From contig NZ_VJXY01000002.1 in the NCBI RefSeq assembly GCF_014831675.1, positions 186,001 to 250,000 of the forward strand: a stretch of DNA of 64,000 nt. The letters run 5' to 3'. A program made the position numbers and the translations under genes. Under the pieces are notes generated by a model that worked only from the letters and a program-made list of their open reading frames with translations, searched no databases and had not been told where the DNA came from. Source of the DNA: Komarekiella delphini-convector SJRDD-AB1. GTDB taxonomy: Bacteria > Cyanobacteriota > Cyanobacteriia > Cyanobacteriales > Nostocaceae. Of this stretch, positions 19,509 to 29,452 are shown in pieces. The first letter of the stretch is position 1; every line of letters begins with the position of its first letter.

Positions 19509-20717
19509 TCAAGGGAGAGGTTCTATTCTGATACGTACCATCAGATTGCTAGGCTTTGGATCATTTGGATCGTTATCGTATGCAGGTTCAAATTCCCAGC
19601 CTTTGAAAACTTGATCAGCAACGAAGTCTTCATAGTAGCTTCTTTCGTCTTCTGGTACTCCCTCATCTTCAATATCAATCTTCTCAAGTTTGCCCTTTTC
19701 AGAAATTGTTAATATCACCGTGAATTCTACAGGCTGACCAGGTTTCCTTTCAATAAACTTTACATATTCGAGTCCTTTGGGAAATGGCTCGTCACTTATT
19801 TTGATTCTAGCTGGGTTATTATGTCTATCCCTGTCTACCTGTTGAGGTTCCCCCACCAAACTCGCTAAGAGACTTCCAATAGGAGCATTAGAGGTTTGCG
19901 AGGATGCTCCTTGGGTATTAGTTTGTTCAGCTTGCTGGCGTTGAAGTTGCTCAGCTTGCTGGCGTTGAAGTTGCTCCGCTTGCTGACGTTGAAGTTGCTC
20001 AGCTTGCTGACGTTGAAGTTGCTCCGCTTGTTGACGTTGAAGTTGTTCAGCTTGCTGACGTTGAAGTTGCTCCGCTTGCTGACGTTGAAGTTGCTCCGCT
20101 TGCTGACGTTGAAGTTGCTCCGCTTGTTGACGTTGAAGTTGTTCAGCTTGCTGACGTTGAAGTTGCTCAGCTTGCTCGCGTTGAAGTTGCTCAGCCTGCT
20201 GACGTTGGAGTTGCTCAGCCTGCTGACGTTGGAGTTGCTCCGCTTGTTGACGTTGAAGTTGCTCCGCCTGCTGGCGTTGGAGTTGTTCAGCTTGCTGACG
20301 TTGGAGTTGCTCAGCGATCGCTTTTTTATTTTTAGCAAAAGCTATTGCACTTCTATCTTGAGTACTAGGAGTAATTTTTGCTGTTAAGTTATCTTTTGGA
20401 ACTACTTGCTTTGGTGAATTTGCAGCTCGTAGCTTTTGAGTTGTGGATGGTCGCCTAGGCGAGACTGGTTTTGGTTTAGAAGTAACTTTTCTTGCTCTTG
20501 GTGTCTGAGAAGAAATCTCTACAACTTCAATCGGAATAGTGGCTTTGTTCTCTTGCTGCCACAAGCGGCTAAACTGAGATGAGCGGATTAGCCAGAACGC
20601 CAGCAAGTGCAGAGAGACTGAACCTATAACGACGGCAATCCACAAACCTGGTGGATCGGTGTGTCGCCTCCAGACCTTGGCTGGAATTGGAGTTTTGTCT
20701 GCAACCGATGGTGTCAT
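19509..20717 (-). CDS. TonB-like envelope protein with 16 octapeptide repeats
   Basis: A 402-residue protein built like TonB. A short cytoplasmic N-terminus is followed by one membrane anchor at about 25-45 (LWIAVVIGSVSLHLLAFWLI). A Lys/Pro-rich linker comes next, then a long coiled-coil-like rod of QLQRQQAE repeats and a C-terminal globular domain from about residue 300. That domain (VKFIERKPGQPVEFTVILTI... and DQVFKGWEFEPAYD) resembles TonB C-terminal folds that contact outer-membrane receptors. The usual TonB Pro-rich spacer is replaced by the Gln-rich rod. No ExbB/ExbD genes are nearby, so the energy-transducing role is inference; a structural envelope role is possible. Confidence 0.75.
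   Translation of the reverse strand: MTPSVADKTPIPAKVWRRHTDPPGLWIAVVIGSVSLHLLAFWLIRSSQFSRLWQQENKATIPIEVVEISSQTPRARKVTSKPKPVSPRRPSTTQKLRAANSPKQVVPKDNLTAKITPSTQDRSAIAFAKNKKAIAEQLQRQQAEQLQRQQAEQLQRQQAEQLQRQQAEQLQRQQAEQLQREQAEQLQRQQAEQLQRQQAEQLQRQQAEQLQRQQAEQLQRQQAEQLQRQQAEQLQRQQAEQLQRQQAEQLQRQQAEQLQRQQAEQTNTQGASSQTSNAPIGSLLASLVGEPQQVDRDRHNNPARIKISDEPFPKGLEYVKFIERKPGQPVEFTVILTISEKGKLEKIDIEDEGVPEDERSYYEDFVADQVFKGWEFEPAYDNDPNDPKPSNLMVRIRIEPLP
19926..20309 (-). repeat. 24-bp coding tandem repeat, about 16 copies
   Basis: Encodes 16 consecutive copies of QLQRQQAE, one of them QLQREQAE. Copies differ only at synonymous or near-synonymous sites (for example GCTTGCTGACG versus GCTTGTTGACG on the plus strand), so the array is young or homogenised. 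The array also keeps two other frames open, which produces spurious long ORFs. Copy number is expected to vary between strains. Confidence 0.9.
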
Positions 20718-20789
20718 ATTATATTTAAAACTGGATATGATTTGGCACTCTTACACATTGCTAATGCTTCAAATCCAGCTTGCTGAATT

Positions 20790-23700
20790 TTAGCGATTAG
20801 CCATTAGCTCTGGTGTAACAGCAAAGGTTAGAACTGTTTCATCAACTCCTTTTAGTTCTAGCGGACTACCTTTAGTAATTTCTTCTTCTTGCAAATAATC
20901 TGCCACAGCAGCAGAAACCAGGATAGTACCGGGAACAGCAGCAGATTGCAACCTAGCAGCAATATTTACACTTGGGCCAATAGCTGTGTAATCAGCACGT
21001 TCAGCGCTACCAAACATACCTACAACAGCCGTACCTTGATGAATGCCACAGCGGAACTGTACGCTAGTAAGTTTATCGCCGTCGAATACACCTTGCTCTC
21101 GCCAGCGCTGGTTCAATGGAGCTAATGAGCGGTGCATTGCTCTTGCTGTATTAATGGCACGCCGCACCTGTTCATTCGGGGTTAGTTCTTCCGGAGCTCC
21201 GTATAAAGCTAAGATAGCATCTCCCATAAATTTATCGACAGTGCCGCCATTGTCAAATACAACCTTAGTCATAGCTTCTAAATATTCATTCAGTAACTCT
21301 GCCACTCGCCGAGATCTGAGAGTATTTGCTAGCTGCGTAAAGCCAACAATGTCACTAAATAAAACTGTAATCAAACGTGGTTCTGGGCGCAAATCTAGCG
21401 TTAGATCTCCGGCTGCGGCTTTTTGCACCAATACAGATGGCAAGAAGCGTTTGAGCACCGATTCTGTCAGATAAGTATTTAACTCCAAAATCCGACGTTC
21501 ATTTTCCTTTAAGGCTAAAAGATTCCGAACTTCTGCTAGAAGTTCCCGGTCATTAAATGGTTTTGCTAAATAAGCATCCGCGCCATGTTCAGTACCTTCA
21601 ATGCGAGTTTCCTCATCAACTTTGGCTGTAAGCAGAATGATTGGTGTACCTTTTAACTTCTGCTCATTGCGAATCATCCGAATCATCTCCAGTCCGCTCA
21701 CCAAAGGCATCATTAAGTCAGTAACAATCAAGCTGGGTAAAATTTCTTGAGATATACCGTACCCTTCGTAACCGTTACGAGCTGTCTGCACTTGATAGCC
21801 ATTGCGGCGGAGAATATCAGATACATAAGCTCGTAGATCCGGATTATCGTCTACGACCAAAATTGAGTGCCCATTACTTAGGGTTAGAACATTATTATGC
21901 TCATGCAAGCCCTGAGTGCTTGAGCTAGGTAATAACTCTTTGGTTATACTTTCAATATTGTCTATTGTTGGCTCTACTAATTCTAAATCAGCTAATTCTA
22001 CGCTAGCGCGGCTCGTATTTAATTCACAAGGCGTTTCTAGTATTTGCTGTACGGGTAAGTGAGCACTACCAGTGAATAGGCATAAGGTAAAGGTAGTACC
22101 TTGTCCATAAACTGATTCTACGGTTACTTTACCACCATGCAATTCCACCAATTCTTTAACTAAAGCCAAACCTAAACCACTGCCTTCATAGGAGCGATTT
22201 GCTGAGCCTTCAGCTTGGCGGAAGCGCTCAAATAGATGGGGAATTTGTTCTTGAACAATGCCAATTCCAGTGTCTTGTACTTGTAATATACAACGGTCAT
22301 CTTCAGATTGTAGTCTGACGCTGAGCGTACCCCCTTCGGGTGTAAACTTCATAGCATTCGACAGAAGGTTGTAAACTACTTTGTCAAATTTTTCCATATC
22401 CAAGTACACTGTTGGACATTCACCCAACTGAGTATCGAGATGCAGTCCCTTTTTTTCGCAATAGGGGCGAAACGACTCAACAATTTGACTGACAAATTCG
22501 ACTAAATCGCAGGGGTGGAAACTAGGCTGCATTCTCCCTGCATCCAGGCGTTGTAGATCTAGCAATTGATTTACCAGCCGTAGGAGGCGGCGGGAGTTAC
22601 GCAGGGCGATCGCACTTTGCGAGTAAGATAACCCCTCACCACTTGCCACCACTGACTCTAAAGGCCCTTGAATCAAAGTTATGGGAGTGCGGAACTCATG
22701 GGAGATATTTTGGAAAAATTCGGTTTTTTGTTTGTCTAATTCCAACAAGCGTTCAGCTTGCTGGCGAGTCTTTTGGTATAAGCGTGACTGCTGCACAGCG
22801 ATCGCCGCTTGAGCTGCTACGGCTTTCGCCAGATCAACATCAGATAATAGCCATCGACGGGCGTTATTGCCTTCACGCAGGGTGATACTACCGATGCATT
22901 TACCATCAGCTAATAATGGGACAACCATTAGCGATCGTGCTGGCATTTTTAAAGGCAAATCAAAATCCTGGATTTCCAAGGATGAATAGCTCATATCAGC
23001 AATTACCACTGGTTCATGTGTTCGCAATAATTCTTGCAGGATTGGATTATCCTTAATTGGTGCTTGGTAATCGGGTAATTGCTGACTGGAGTCGTGTTTA
23101 TTGCTACTTATGTGCTTTTCCTGGACTTTTTCCAGAGAATCCTGTGAATTTGAAGAGTTGTCATACAAGCCTACACACTGGACGAACTCATCTTCCTCTG
23201 TCCACAAAGACAAGATGCAGCCATCAACTTGTAAGGCTTGTCCTAGTTGTTGTGTAATAGCTGCAAAGATATCTTGAGGATTTAGGCTAGAGCGAATCGC
23301 GCTAGTAATTGTATTAATCAAGCTCTCTCGTTTGGCAAGGGCCCGTACTTGCTCGTAAGCATAGGCTTGAGACAACGCTAGAGCTGCTTGATCCGCTACC
23401 ATCAACACCAGCTGTACCTCCTCCTCGCCCCACAAGCGTGGCTGAGAACACTGGTGTAATGCTAATACTGCCATCAATTCTTGTTGGCAAATCAGTGGCA
23501 CAACTAAACTGGAACAAATGTTAGCGGTAGCAAAAGCAGCACCACGTTGATGAAATTCGGGAGTATCACCCTGAATACGCTCATCACCTACCACATCGTG
23601 AATCACTTGTACTTCGCGGGTTTCCCACACTGTCTGAGCTAGTAAAGAAGATGAGGAGGGTGAAGGAGATGTTGCTTCTCCCCCATCTGTGTCATCTTCT

Positions 23701-24326
23701 TCTCTCCCTGCTTCTTCCTTAAGAGCCTTCTGGTAAATGAATCCTTCATCTGCCAATTGCTCATCTTGAAAGGGACGCAACAGACAGACATCCACTTCCA
23801 ACATATGACCCACTGTATCCACAATTGCCTGCAAAATTTGCCGATAGTCTAAGGCGCTGCGGATAGTGTTGGTAACAGTGTTCAACAGCGATTCTTGACG
23901 AAGTGTACGGGTAAGTTCACGAGTGCGGGCTTTAAGAACATTATGAGTATCTAAAGCTTGACGTACTACTGCTTTAAGTTCTTCTGCTTCCCACGGTTTA
24001 GTAACATATTTGAATACTTTACCAGCGTTGATTGCTTCAACCAGATCTTCAACATCGGTGTAGCCAGTTAAAATAATCCGGATAATATCTGGATATTGAG
24101 TCGCTGTCAGACTCAAAAATTCAGTACCGCTCATCATCGGCATTCGTTGATCGGAGATGATCACTGCGACCTCTCCCTCTTGCGAGAGCAGATCCAGCGC
24201 CGCAGGACCAGAGGTTGCCCTTAGCACCTTATAGTCGCGATAGAAAGTGCGGTAAAGCAAGTCAAGGTTGTCTGGTTCGTCATCGACAACCAAAATTTTA
24301 GGCTTACTGTTTGCTTGGGATTTCAT
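20790..24326 (-). CDS. cyaC: CyaC-type hybrid histidine kinase / adenylate cyclase
   Basis: A 1178-residue signalling chain with domains in this order. A receiver spans about residues 10-130, with phosphoacceptor Asp59 in IISDQRMP. Two GAF domains cover about 150-330 and 345-520. A HisKA box follows with the phosphorylated His in ISHEFRTPI, and an HATPase has NLLSNAMKFTPEGG, DTGIGI and GSGLGLALV. A second receiver (LIVTDLMMP) precedes a class III nucleotide cyclase over the last 190 residues. The cyclase keeps both metal Asp residues (FSDIVGFT and GDAILALYG). Lys in VDKFMGD and Thr in YTAIG fit ATP specificity, and Asn/Arg are present in VNIAARL. This order matches CyaC of Anabaena and Arthrospira. 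It probably makes cAMP in response to a phosphorelay. Confidence 0.92.
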   Translation of the reverse strand: MKSQANSKPKILVVDDEPDNLDLLYRTFYRDYKVLRATSGPAALDLLSQEGEVAVIISDQRMPMMSGTEFLSLTATQYPDIIRIILTGYTDVEDLVEAINAGKVFKYVTKPWEAEELKAVVRQALDTHNVLKARTRELTRTLRQESLLNTVTNTIRSALDYRQILQAIVDTVGHMLEVDVCLLRPFQDEQLADEGFIYQKALKEEAGREEDDTDGGEATSPSPSSSSLLAQTVWETREVQVIHDVVGDERIQGDTPEFHQRGAAFATANICSSLVVPLICQQELMAVLALHQCSQPRLWGEEEVQLVLMVADQAALALSQAYAYEQVRALAKRESLINTITSAIRSSLNPQDIFAAITQQLGQALQVDGCILSLWTEEDEFVQCVGLYDNSSNSQDSLEKVQEKHISSNKHDSSQQLPDYQAPIKDNPILQELLRTHEPVVIADMSYSSLEIQDFDLPLKMPARSLMVVPLLADGKCIGSITLREGNNARRWLLSDVDLAKAVAAQAAIAVQQSRLYQKTRQQAERLLELDKQKTEFFQNISHEFRTPITLIQGPLESVVASGEGLSYSQSAIALRNSRRLLRLVNQLLDLQRLDAGRMQPSFHPCDLVEFVSQIVESFRPYCEKKGLHLDTQLGECPTVYLDMEKFDKVVYNLLSNAMKFTPEGGTLSVRLQSEDDRCILQVQDTGIGIVQEQIPHLFERFRQAEGSANRSYEGSGLGLALVKELVELHGGKVTVESVYGQGTTFTLCLFTGSAHLPVQQILETPCELNTSRASVELADLELVEPTIDNIESITKELLPSSSTQGLHEHNNVLTLSNGHSILVVDDNPDLRAYVSDILRRNGYQVQTARNGYEGYGISQEILPSLIVTDLMMPLVSGLEMIRMIRNEQKLKGTPIILLTAKVDEETRIEGTEHGADAYLAKPFNDRELLAEVRNLLALKENERRILELNTYLTESVLKRFLPSVLVQKAAAGDLTLDLRPEPRLITVLFSDIVGFTQLANTLRSRRVAELLNEYLEAMTKVVFDNGGTVDKFMGDAILALYGAPEELTPNEQVRRAINTARAMHRSLAPLNQRWREQGVFDGDKLTSVQFRCGIHQGTAVVGMFGSAERADYTAIGPSVNIAARLQSAAVPGTILVSAAVADYLQEEEITKGSPLELKGVDETVLTFAVTPELMANR

Positions 24327-25360
24327 GCACCGCTTTCCTGCAGCAACGGCAGTCGGATAAAGAATAATCTGATCAGGTAAGGATGCTTCTGAGTCAGTCC
24401 AGAGCAGAGCATTTTGACCAATAAGGCTGTTTGGCTACATGACTGCTGAGTGTGGAAGCGTTTACTCACAGTAATTTGTCTCAAGAGCTTGTGCCGATTG
24501 CTATTCGCTCTGGTGCAGCGCAATTGGTTTTATAGTCATTAGTGTTACAGAGTTGATGCTTGCTGGCCAAATTTTCCCTCACCTCCGAGAAGAAATGTCT
24601 GATACTACATACAGTGCTCAAAGCTGGTTGAAAAATCCAGCTGAAGCTGCATATTAAGTTTTCCCCTCGCAGCAGTTGCACTAACACTTGCTGGTAAATT
24701 TTATTTGTGGTAGTCATGGTAGAGTCAGCAATATTACAACAATAATATTTAAGGACAACGTATACTATTAGACAAATACCTCCTTCCAATTTAGCAATCA
24801 AAACTATAATTAGGACAAGTGCTAGTATCAGCAAAATTGAGTACTAGGAATAAGATAACCTTGCAAATTCTTTTCTTAGTACCTATATAGCCTGTATCTA
24901 CTACTTAGTAGCGTGCTTGTTTTTATGTAGTTTTAATTGCATAAATTTAAGTCAGTACTGTAATTAGAGGTGGTTTGAAACCAGGGTTTGCGAGGGGTGT
25001 GCTTGCTTAACAATTTTGTAGGCAATGCTTACTAACAGGTTATACTATGTCTCTACCTGCTCAATCCAGCTACTACCACTGTCAACTATCAACTTGTTTT
25101 GTACTAAACACATCGCTTGCTTTTCTACCCTAAAACCAGGATGCGCTTGAACCTCCTGAACTAAAGAGTGTAAATTTATGAAACTGCAACTCTTAAAGCT
25201 CCTTGAGGCACACAGGTTATAAAACCCCAAGCAAAGTTTTGCACTTTGTTTGATCCACAATCAAAGGTGAATTGGCATCTCAGGTCAGTTCAATCACCTG
25301 GGCGGCTCTTGAGTTTTATCCAGGTGTAGACGGCGTTTTAGGATATTTGAGAAGATTTTT
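24327..25360. other. Gene-free spacer upstream of cyaC (about 1 kb)
   Basis: Separates the divergent cyaC and GNAT genes. Several 60-120 codon frames cross it, but none has a plausible start, domain or codon pattern. No tRNA or tandem repeat is seen. It probably holds the two promoters. Confidence 0.5.
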
Positions 25361-26005
25361 GTGAATAAAATTAATACTAAACTAGCCTTGACATCTTGTT
25401 TTTTTCATCCATACCACCAACAGTCTATTACATCTGTTATTAATCCAACTTCTAGGCAATTTCAAATCCGTGCAGCGACATCTGCTGATTTGACTGGTGT
25501 TGCTCAAATCATTACTGAAAGCTTTCACTCTCAAAAGGGTATATGGGGATGGGCTTTTCCGTTACTACGTTTGGGTATTTATGAAGATTTAAGGCATCGC
25601 CTAGCGTTATCTACACCCCATCAAGTTTGTTTAGTTGCCGTTGATGTTACTAATGGTGAGGCTAATAACTTAGTGGGAACCGTGGAACTAAATGTACGTT
25701 TCAGTGATTCGTGGGCACAGATTGGTAAGAGTTTTCCTTATCTGTCTAACTTAGCGGTTCATCCAAAATACCGTAGGCACGGTGTAGCTTCAGAGTTACT
25801 TATTAGCTGTGAAAAATTCTCCAAAGACTGGGGTTTTCAAGACCTATATCTCCACGTGTTAGAAAATAATTATCAGGCAAGACAGCTTTATTTCAAGCTG
25901 GGATATCGGACGCATAAAGTTGAATCGAATTGGAATACATATCTTCTAAGACGAGCACGTCAAATACTATTATTCAAGCATTTGAGTGCTGATTCAACTA
26001 CCTGA
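25361..26005 (+). CDS. GNAT-family N-acetyltransferase
   Basis: Acetyl-CoA-dependent acyltransferase fold of 214 residues. The core runs from about residue 36 (FQIRAATSADLTGVAQIITE) to 190. Motif A, which binds the pyrophosphate of CoA, is LAVHPKYRRHGVASELL. Motif B follows as LYLHVLENNYQARQLYFKLGY. The first 35 residues are an extension without clear function. The large hydrophobic insertion after the first helix (GIWGWAFPLLRLGIYEDLRHRL) recalls the plastid GNAT group of cyanobacteria and plants. The substrate cannot be told. The start codon is GTG at 25361. Confidence 0.85.
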   Translation: MNKINTKLALTSCFFHPYHQQSITSVINPTSRQFQIRAATSADLTGVAQIITESFHSQKGIWGWAFPLLRLGIYEDLRHRLALSTPHQVCLVAVDVTNGEANNLVGTVELNVRFSDSWAQIGKSFPYLSNLAVHPKYRRHGVASELLISCEKFSKDWGFQDLYLHVLENNYQARQLYFKLGYRTHKVESNWNTYLLRRARQILLFKHLSADSTT

Positions 26006-26920
26006 GTTATATTGTGGGAATTGGAAATTACACAATTATAGTTATCTAGGAAAAAAATTATCGGAAATATTGGTAATTAGACTATAAATTTATCTAGTTG
26101 AATATACTTTCAATATCACATATAGTTTATATGGCGGTAATTCATGTTTTCTATAATTTAGATTAAGTGACACAATTGATATAAAACTTATTGTCCATAT
26201 TGAATAGATGAGTACCCAAGTAGTATAATTTTTTGTTATGTTGATTCATCATAAATTTGCATTAACCTCTCTTTAAATAACAATAAATATGCTGTATTAT
26301 TAGTATTGCTTAGTCTAAAATAAACTACTTTCAAATTTTAGAAAAAATTATATATATTAGATAGTTTAATAGCTAATATAGCTCCAAGTTAAATATAAAT
26401 TTTTAGACATCTTTGAGTATTTAATTGTGGAAGTTATTTTGATATTACATAGTATAGTTTGATATAAACTTTTTAAATTTCTAAATAATTTCTAATATCA
26501 AAAAAATCTGATTTTGTTTATTTATAAAATTTTACTATTTTTAAATGTATCCAAGTTTTGAATTTTTTAGATTTATTAATACTAAAAATTTCTATAAAAA
26601 AATTAATCAATTATATTATAATGGATATATCCGTAATTTCACACTTTCAAATTTTATCTACCTCATAATAACTTTGTAATTAACATATTCATCTTTATAA
26701 AAACTTTAAACAAAAAGTCATACAGTTGGAGACAAATCTAGTTAAATCTCATAAAATATGATCACTCAATTACTGAACAACGTCTATATTTTTCCCATTT
26801 TAGTTAAATTATCCTGCAAAATTTTGATAATAAGAAAACTCAAAAACTTAATTTGATGTAAAATCTAGTTCTGTTTGGAAGTGCATACTACTACAAAATT
26901 CATTAAAAGTTTGAGAAAAC
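26006..26920. other. Very AT-rich gene-free spacer
   Basis: About 915 bases of low-complexity AT-rich DNA with frequent stops in all frames. There are no HIP1 sites, in contrast to the rest of the window. No tRNA, repeat or hairpin terminator stands out. The distal end should hold the promoter of the gene at 26921. Confidence 0.5.
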
Positions 26921-27484
26921 ATGGATAGCGAAAAGCGTCGACGCTATCAAACTGCTATGTTATCAACTTACTACCCTGACACCAGTTTCCTTGACCATCT
27001 TGTCATGCACGATGGAACTGAGCAATCGCAAGGCTCGGATATCCTCACACTTTTGCACACTGGAAAAGTTTTCATCGTCAATAGTCGTAAGCGGAATGGA
27101 CTAATACTCTTTAAACGCTACCACGCGGAGTTTGCTGGGCCTGGAGCAGCAGTGGGTGGGGATTACGATTGTGATTGCCATAGGGCACTGCCCATAGGAA
27201 ATGTTTCTAATCAGTTTTTATTAACTCCTGAATCTAATGAGGAGCGCCAAAAGGCTTACTTGATTCGACGACAGTGGATTCGGTTAATTAAGCAAATTAC
27301 AGAAAACCCGGTGCCCCAGCAGCGAGTCCAGAAAATTCTTGATCAATTTGAACAATATTTCCTACCAGAAATAGTGGCTGATTTGCCGGATGTTGCTTTT
27401 GCCCTTTTAGTGGGTGTACTGCCACAAACAGTCGGAACAGTACGCCGTTTTGGCAACGAGCTAGATGGCAGGTTTAATTCTTGA
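26921..27484 (+). CDS. Conserved hypothetical protein, 187 aa
   Basis: I do not recognise this protein. It is a soluble 187-residue protein with no signal peptide. Its centre holds a run of Gly/Asp/Cys residues (GDYDCDCHRALPIGN) in which the CDCH cluster could bind a metal. The C-terminal half is helical (RRQWIRLIKQITENPVPQQR...) and ends with GVLPQTVGTVRRFGNEL. A good ATG lies at 26921 after GAGAAAAC. It converges on hisC with only 8 bases between stop codons. The long AT-rich region upstream suggests its own regulated promoter. Confidence 0.7.
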   Translation: MDSEKRRRYQTAMLSTYYPDTSFLDHLVMHDGTEQSQGSDILTLLHTGKVFIVNSRKRNGLILFKRYHAEFAGPGAAVGGDYDCDCHRALPIGNVSNQFLLTPESNEERQKAYLIRRQWIRLIKQITENPVPQQRVQKILDQFEQYFLPEIVADLPDVAFALLVGVLPQTVGTVRRFGNELDGRFNS

Positions 27485-27492
27485 GTGAATCG

Positions 27493-28641
27493 CTAAGAGT
27501 CAAGATTTGCCAAAGCAGCTTGTACTCGTTTTAAGGTGCGAGCATTTTCTTCGGTCGTCCCGACAGTAATTCGCAATCCTCCGCTAATTTGTCGAACAAG
27601 AGTGCCATACTCTCTGAGTTTTTGGTGTAGCTTTTTTAAAGCAGCGTCTTGGGGATAAGAACCTTTTGGTTTGAGACGCAGATAAATAAAGTTAGCAGTA
27701 CTTTCTGCAATTTGTAATGTTGGATGTTGAGATAAAGCTTCGATAAGTTTGGCTCGTTCATTTAGGGTGTGGCGAATCGTCTCAAGTAAGAGTGTGCGGT
27801 TTTGCAAAGCAACTAATGCTGCTGCTATGGAGAAGCTAGGAAGATTGTAGGGTAAGCGGACTTTTTCTAAGATGGCGATCGCTTCTGGATGAGCAACGCA
27901 ATAGCCAACGCGAAGGGCTGCCAATCGGAAAGCTTTAGAAAAAGTACGTAGTATAATCCAGTTAGGATGATGTGCTAATTCACTAACTAGGGTATTTTGA
28001 CTGAATTCAAAGTAAGCCTCATCAATTACTACTAAAATATCCTCGCTCAGATTTTTTAACCATGTTAACTCTGCCATGGTTAAGCTGTTGGCAGTTGGAG
28101 AATTGGGATGTACTACAAAAACCACTCGAATGGGAGGATTTTGAATTTGTTCGATGGCAGACTGTGCAGCTTTTAAATCAATTTCAAAATTTTCTTCATT
28201 TCTGTCCACCGCTACTACAGGGATGCCTAAAGTTTGTGCCAAAATTCCGTACATAGAGAAAGTAGGGTTGGCAACTAGAATGCAGCCTTCTCCTTTAAGA
28301 CAGGTGGCGATTAATAAGGAGCGAATCAGTTCATCTGAACCATTGCCCACAGAAATATTGGCAGAAGTGAACAGGGATGGTGAAAGGGTCGCTGACTCAT
28401 TGACGTACTCGGCGATCGCATCTTTGAGTGTCTCGTGTCCGCCATCAGGATAACGATTTGTTTCAATTACTTGCTGATACGTCCAGACTAGTTTTTCTTT
28501 TAATTCAGGTGGCAAATCATAGGGACTTTCATTTGTATCCAGCCGATCAAACTGCGTGGGAACAGCTCCGGCTGTATCACTGCTGGGGTGAGGTTTATAC
28601 GCGTGTAGCTTAGTTAAATCTGATCGGATGAATGGAAGCAT
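27493..28641 (-). CDS. hisC: Histidinol-phosphate aminotransferase
   Basis: Class I/II PLP-dependent aminotransferase of 382 residues that converts imidazole acetol-phosphate to histidinol phosphate. Visible are the N-terminal substrate segment [15 protein letters not shown], the cofactor segment GNGSDELI, and [18 protein letters not shown] follows, then the PLP-lysine motif [16 protein letters not shown]. The protein ends with [19 protein letters not shown], which places the substrate-phosphate arginine. Cyanobacteria often have two hisC copies and one may also act on aromatic amino acids. It is not in a his operon here. Confidence 0.93.
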   Translation of the reverse strand: MLPFIRSDLTKLHAYKPHPSSDTAGAVPTQFDRLDTNESPYDLPPELKEKLVWTYQQVIETNRYPDGGHETLKDAIAEYVNESATLSPSLFTSANISVGNGSDELIRSLLIATCLKGEGCILVANPTFSMYGILAQTLGIPVVAVDRNEENFEIDLKAAQSAIEQIQNPPIRVVFVVHPNSPTANSLTMAELTWLKNLSEDILVVIDEAYFEFSQNTLVSELAHHPNWIILRTFSKAFRLAALRVGYCVAHPEAIAILEKVRLPYNLPSFSIAAALVALQNRTLLLETIRHTLNERAKLIEALSQHPTLQIAESTANFIYLRLKPKGSYPQDAALKKLHQKLREYGTLVRQISGGLRITVGTTEENARTLKRVQAALANLDS

Positions 28642-28726
28642 AATTTTAGTAATTTGTTATTAGTAATTTGTCATTTGTCATTGGTTATTCAACAAATGAC
28701 AAGTAAGAGTTTAATATTTTACAGCT

Positions 28727-29368
28727 TCAAGGTAATTGGCAGAAGAGGCGAATTGCTTGCCAGATCTCTTCCATAACATTACCCAAAGCATGATTATCCT
28801 CTAGTTCTACTAATTCCACCCAAGGACGCGATCGCGCAAAATCACGACTAGCTTCAATAGGGATGACTTCATCATGCTTTCCATGCAGAATAAGGGTAGG
28901 GATAGGACGTTGCAAAAGTTCCTCTTGGTATTGAGCAGCGTCTTTAACGAAATCGTAACTTAGGGGCAGTGATCGCCCCTCCCCATAGTGGTAGATCATG
29001 AGATATTTTTCCCTTTGCCAACGCTTCACCTCTTCATCTGTTAACTTGGGCAACCAATGAGATAGAAATCCAAAGGCTGGTGCTAGCAAGACTAAACGTT
29101 GTACTTGTAAATATTGCTCTCCTAAATGAGCAGCTGTCAAACCGCCCAAACTTGAGCCAATCAGTACTACAGATGCACTATCATTACTGAATTCTGCGGC
29201 TACTTGTGTTAGTTGACGAGTGATTGTCAGATGAGAAAAATCGCTAGCGTTAAGATCAGGAATTTTTAGGTTTGTTTGAATTTGGGCAAAGTGATCGCCT
29301 ATATCTTGTGCTTTAGCAGATTTAGGACTGGAAGCAAAGCCATGAAGATATACGAACTTGGTTTTCAT
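28727..29368 (-). CDS. YqiA/YcfP-like alpha/beta-fold esterase
   Basis: Small esterase of 213 residues. It begins FVYLHGFASSPKSAKA, the opening of the UPF0227/YqiA family. The nucleophile elbow is GSSLGGLTA, the acid is in HGKHDEVIP, and the His is in EDNHALG. The start is the ATG at 29366-29368. Codons further upstream fall in a TTTGTCATT tandem-repeat tract and look non-coding. It is on the same strand as hisC and the glutathione reductase but with gaps of about 85 bases, so co-transcription is only possible. Confidence 0.85.
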   Translation of the reverse strand: MKTKFVYLHGFASSPKSAKAQDIGDHFAQIQTNLKIPDLNASDFSHLTITRQLTQVAAEFSNDSASVVLIGSSLGGLTAAHLGEQYLQVQRLVLLAPAFGFLSHWLPKLTDEEVKRWQREKYLMIYHYGEGRSLPLSYDFVKDAAQYQEELLQRPIPTLILHGKHDEVIPIEASRDFARSRPWVELVELEDNHALGNVMEEIWQAIRLFCQLP

Positions 29369-29452
29369 CAAGCTTTCTTGTGAGGGTTGTCCTTTGTCAT
29401 TTGTCATTTGTGATTTCAAAGGACAAATGACAAAAAACTAATGACCTCGTTC

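Noticed and set aside
19926-20309. Possible CRISPR array
   Set aside because: Units are contiguous 24-mers without unique spacers and are translated. The same holds for 31434-31970 and the 84-bp repeat. No CRISPR array or cas gene was found.
19896-20387. Long Leu-rich ORF on the plus strand and an Asn/Ser-rich ORF on the minus strand over the same region
   Set aside because: Both are alternative frames of the 24-bp coding repeat in the TonB-like gene; the QLQRQQAE frame has the membrane anchor and C-terminal domain.
21043-21474. 143-codon plus-strand ORF inside cyaC
   Set aside because: It is antisense to the conserved cyclase domain and has no own features; the same applies to the other short ORFs inside cyaC.
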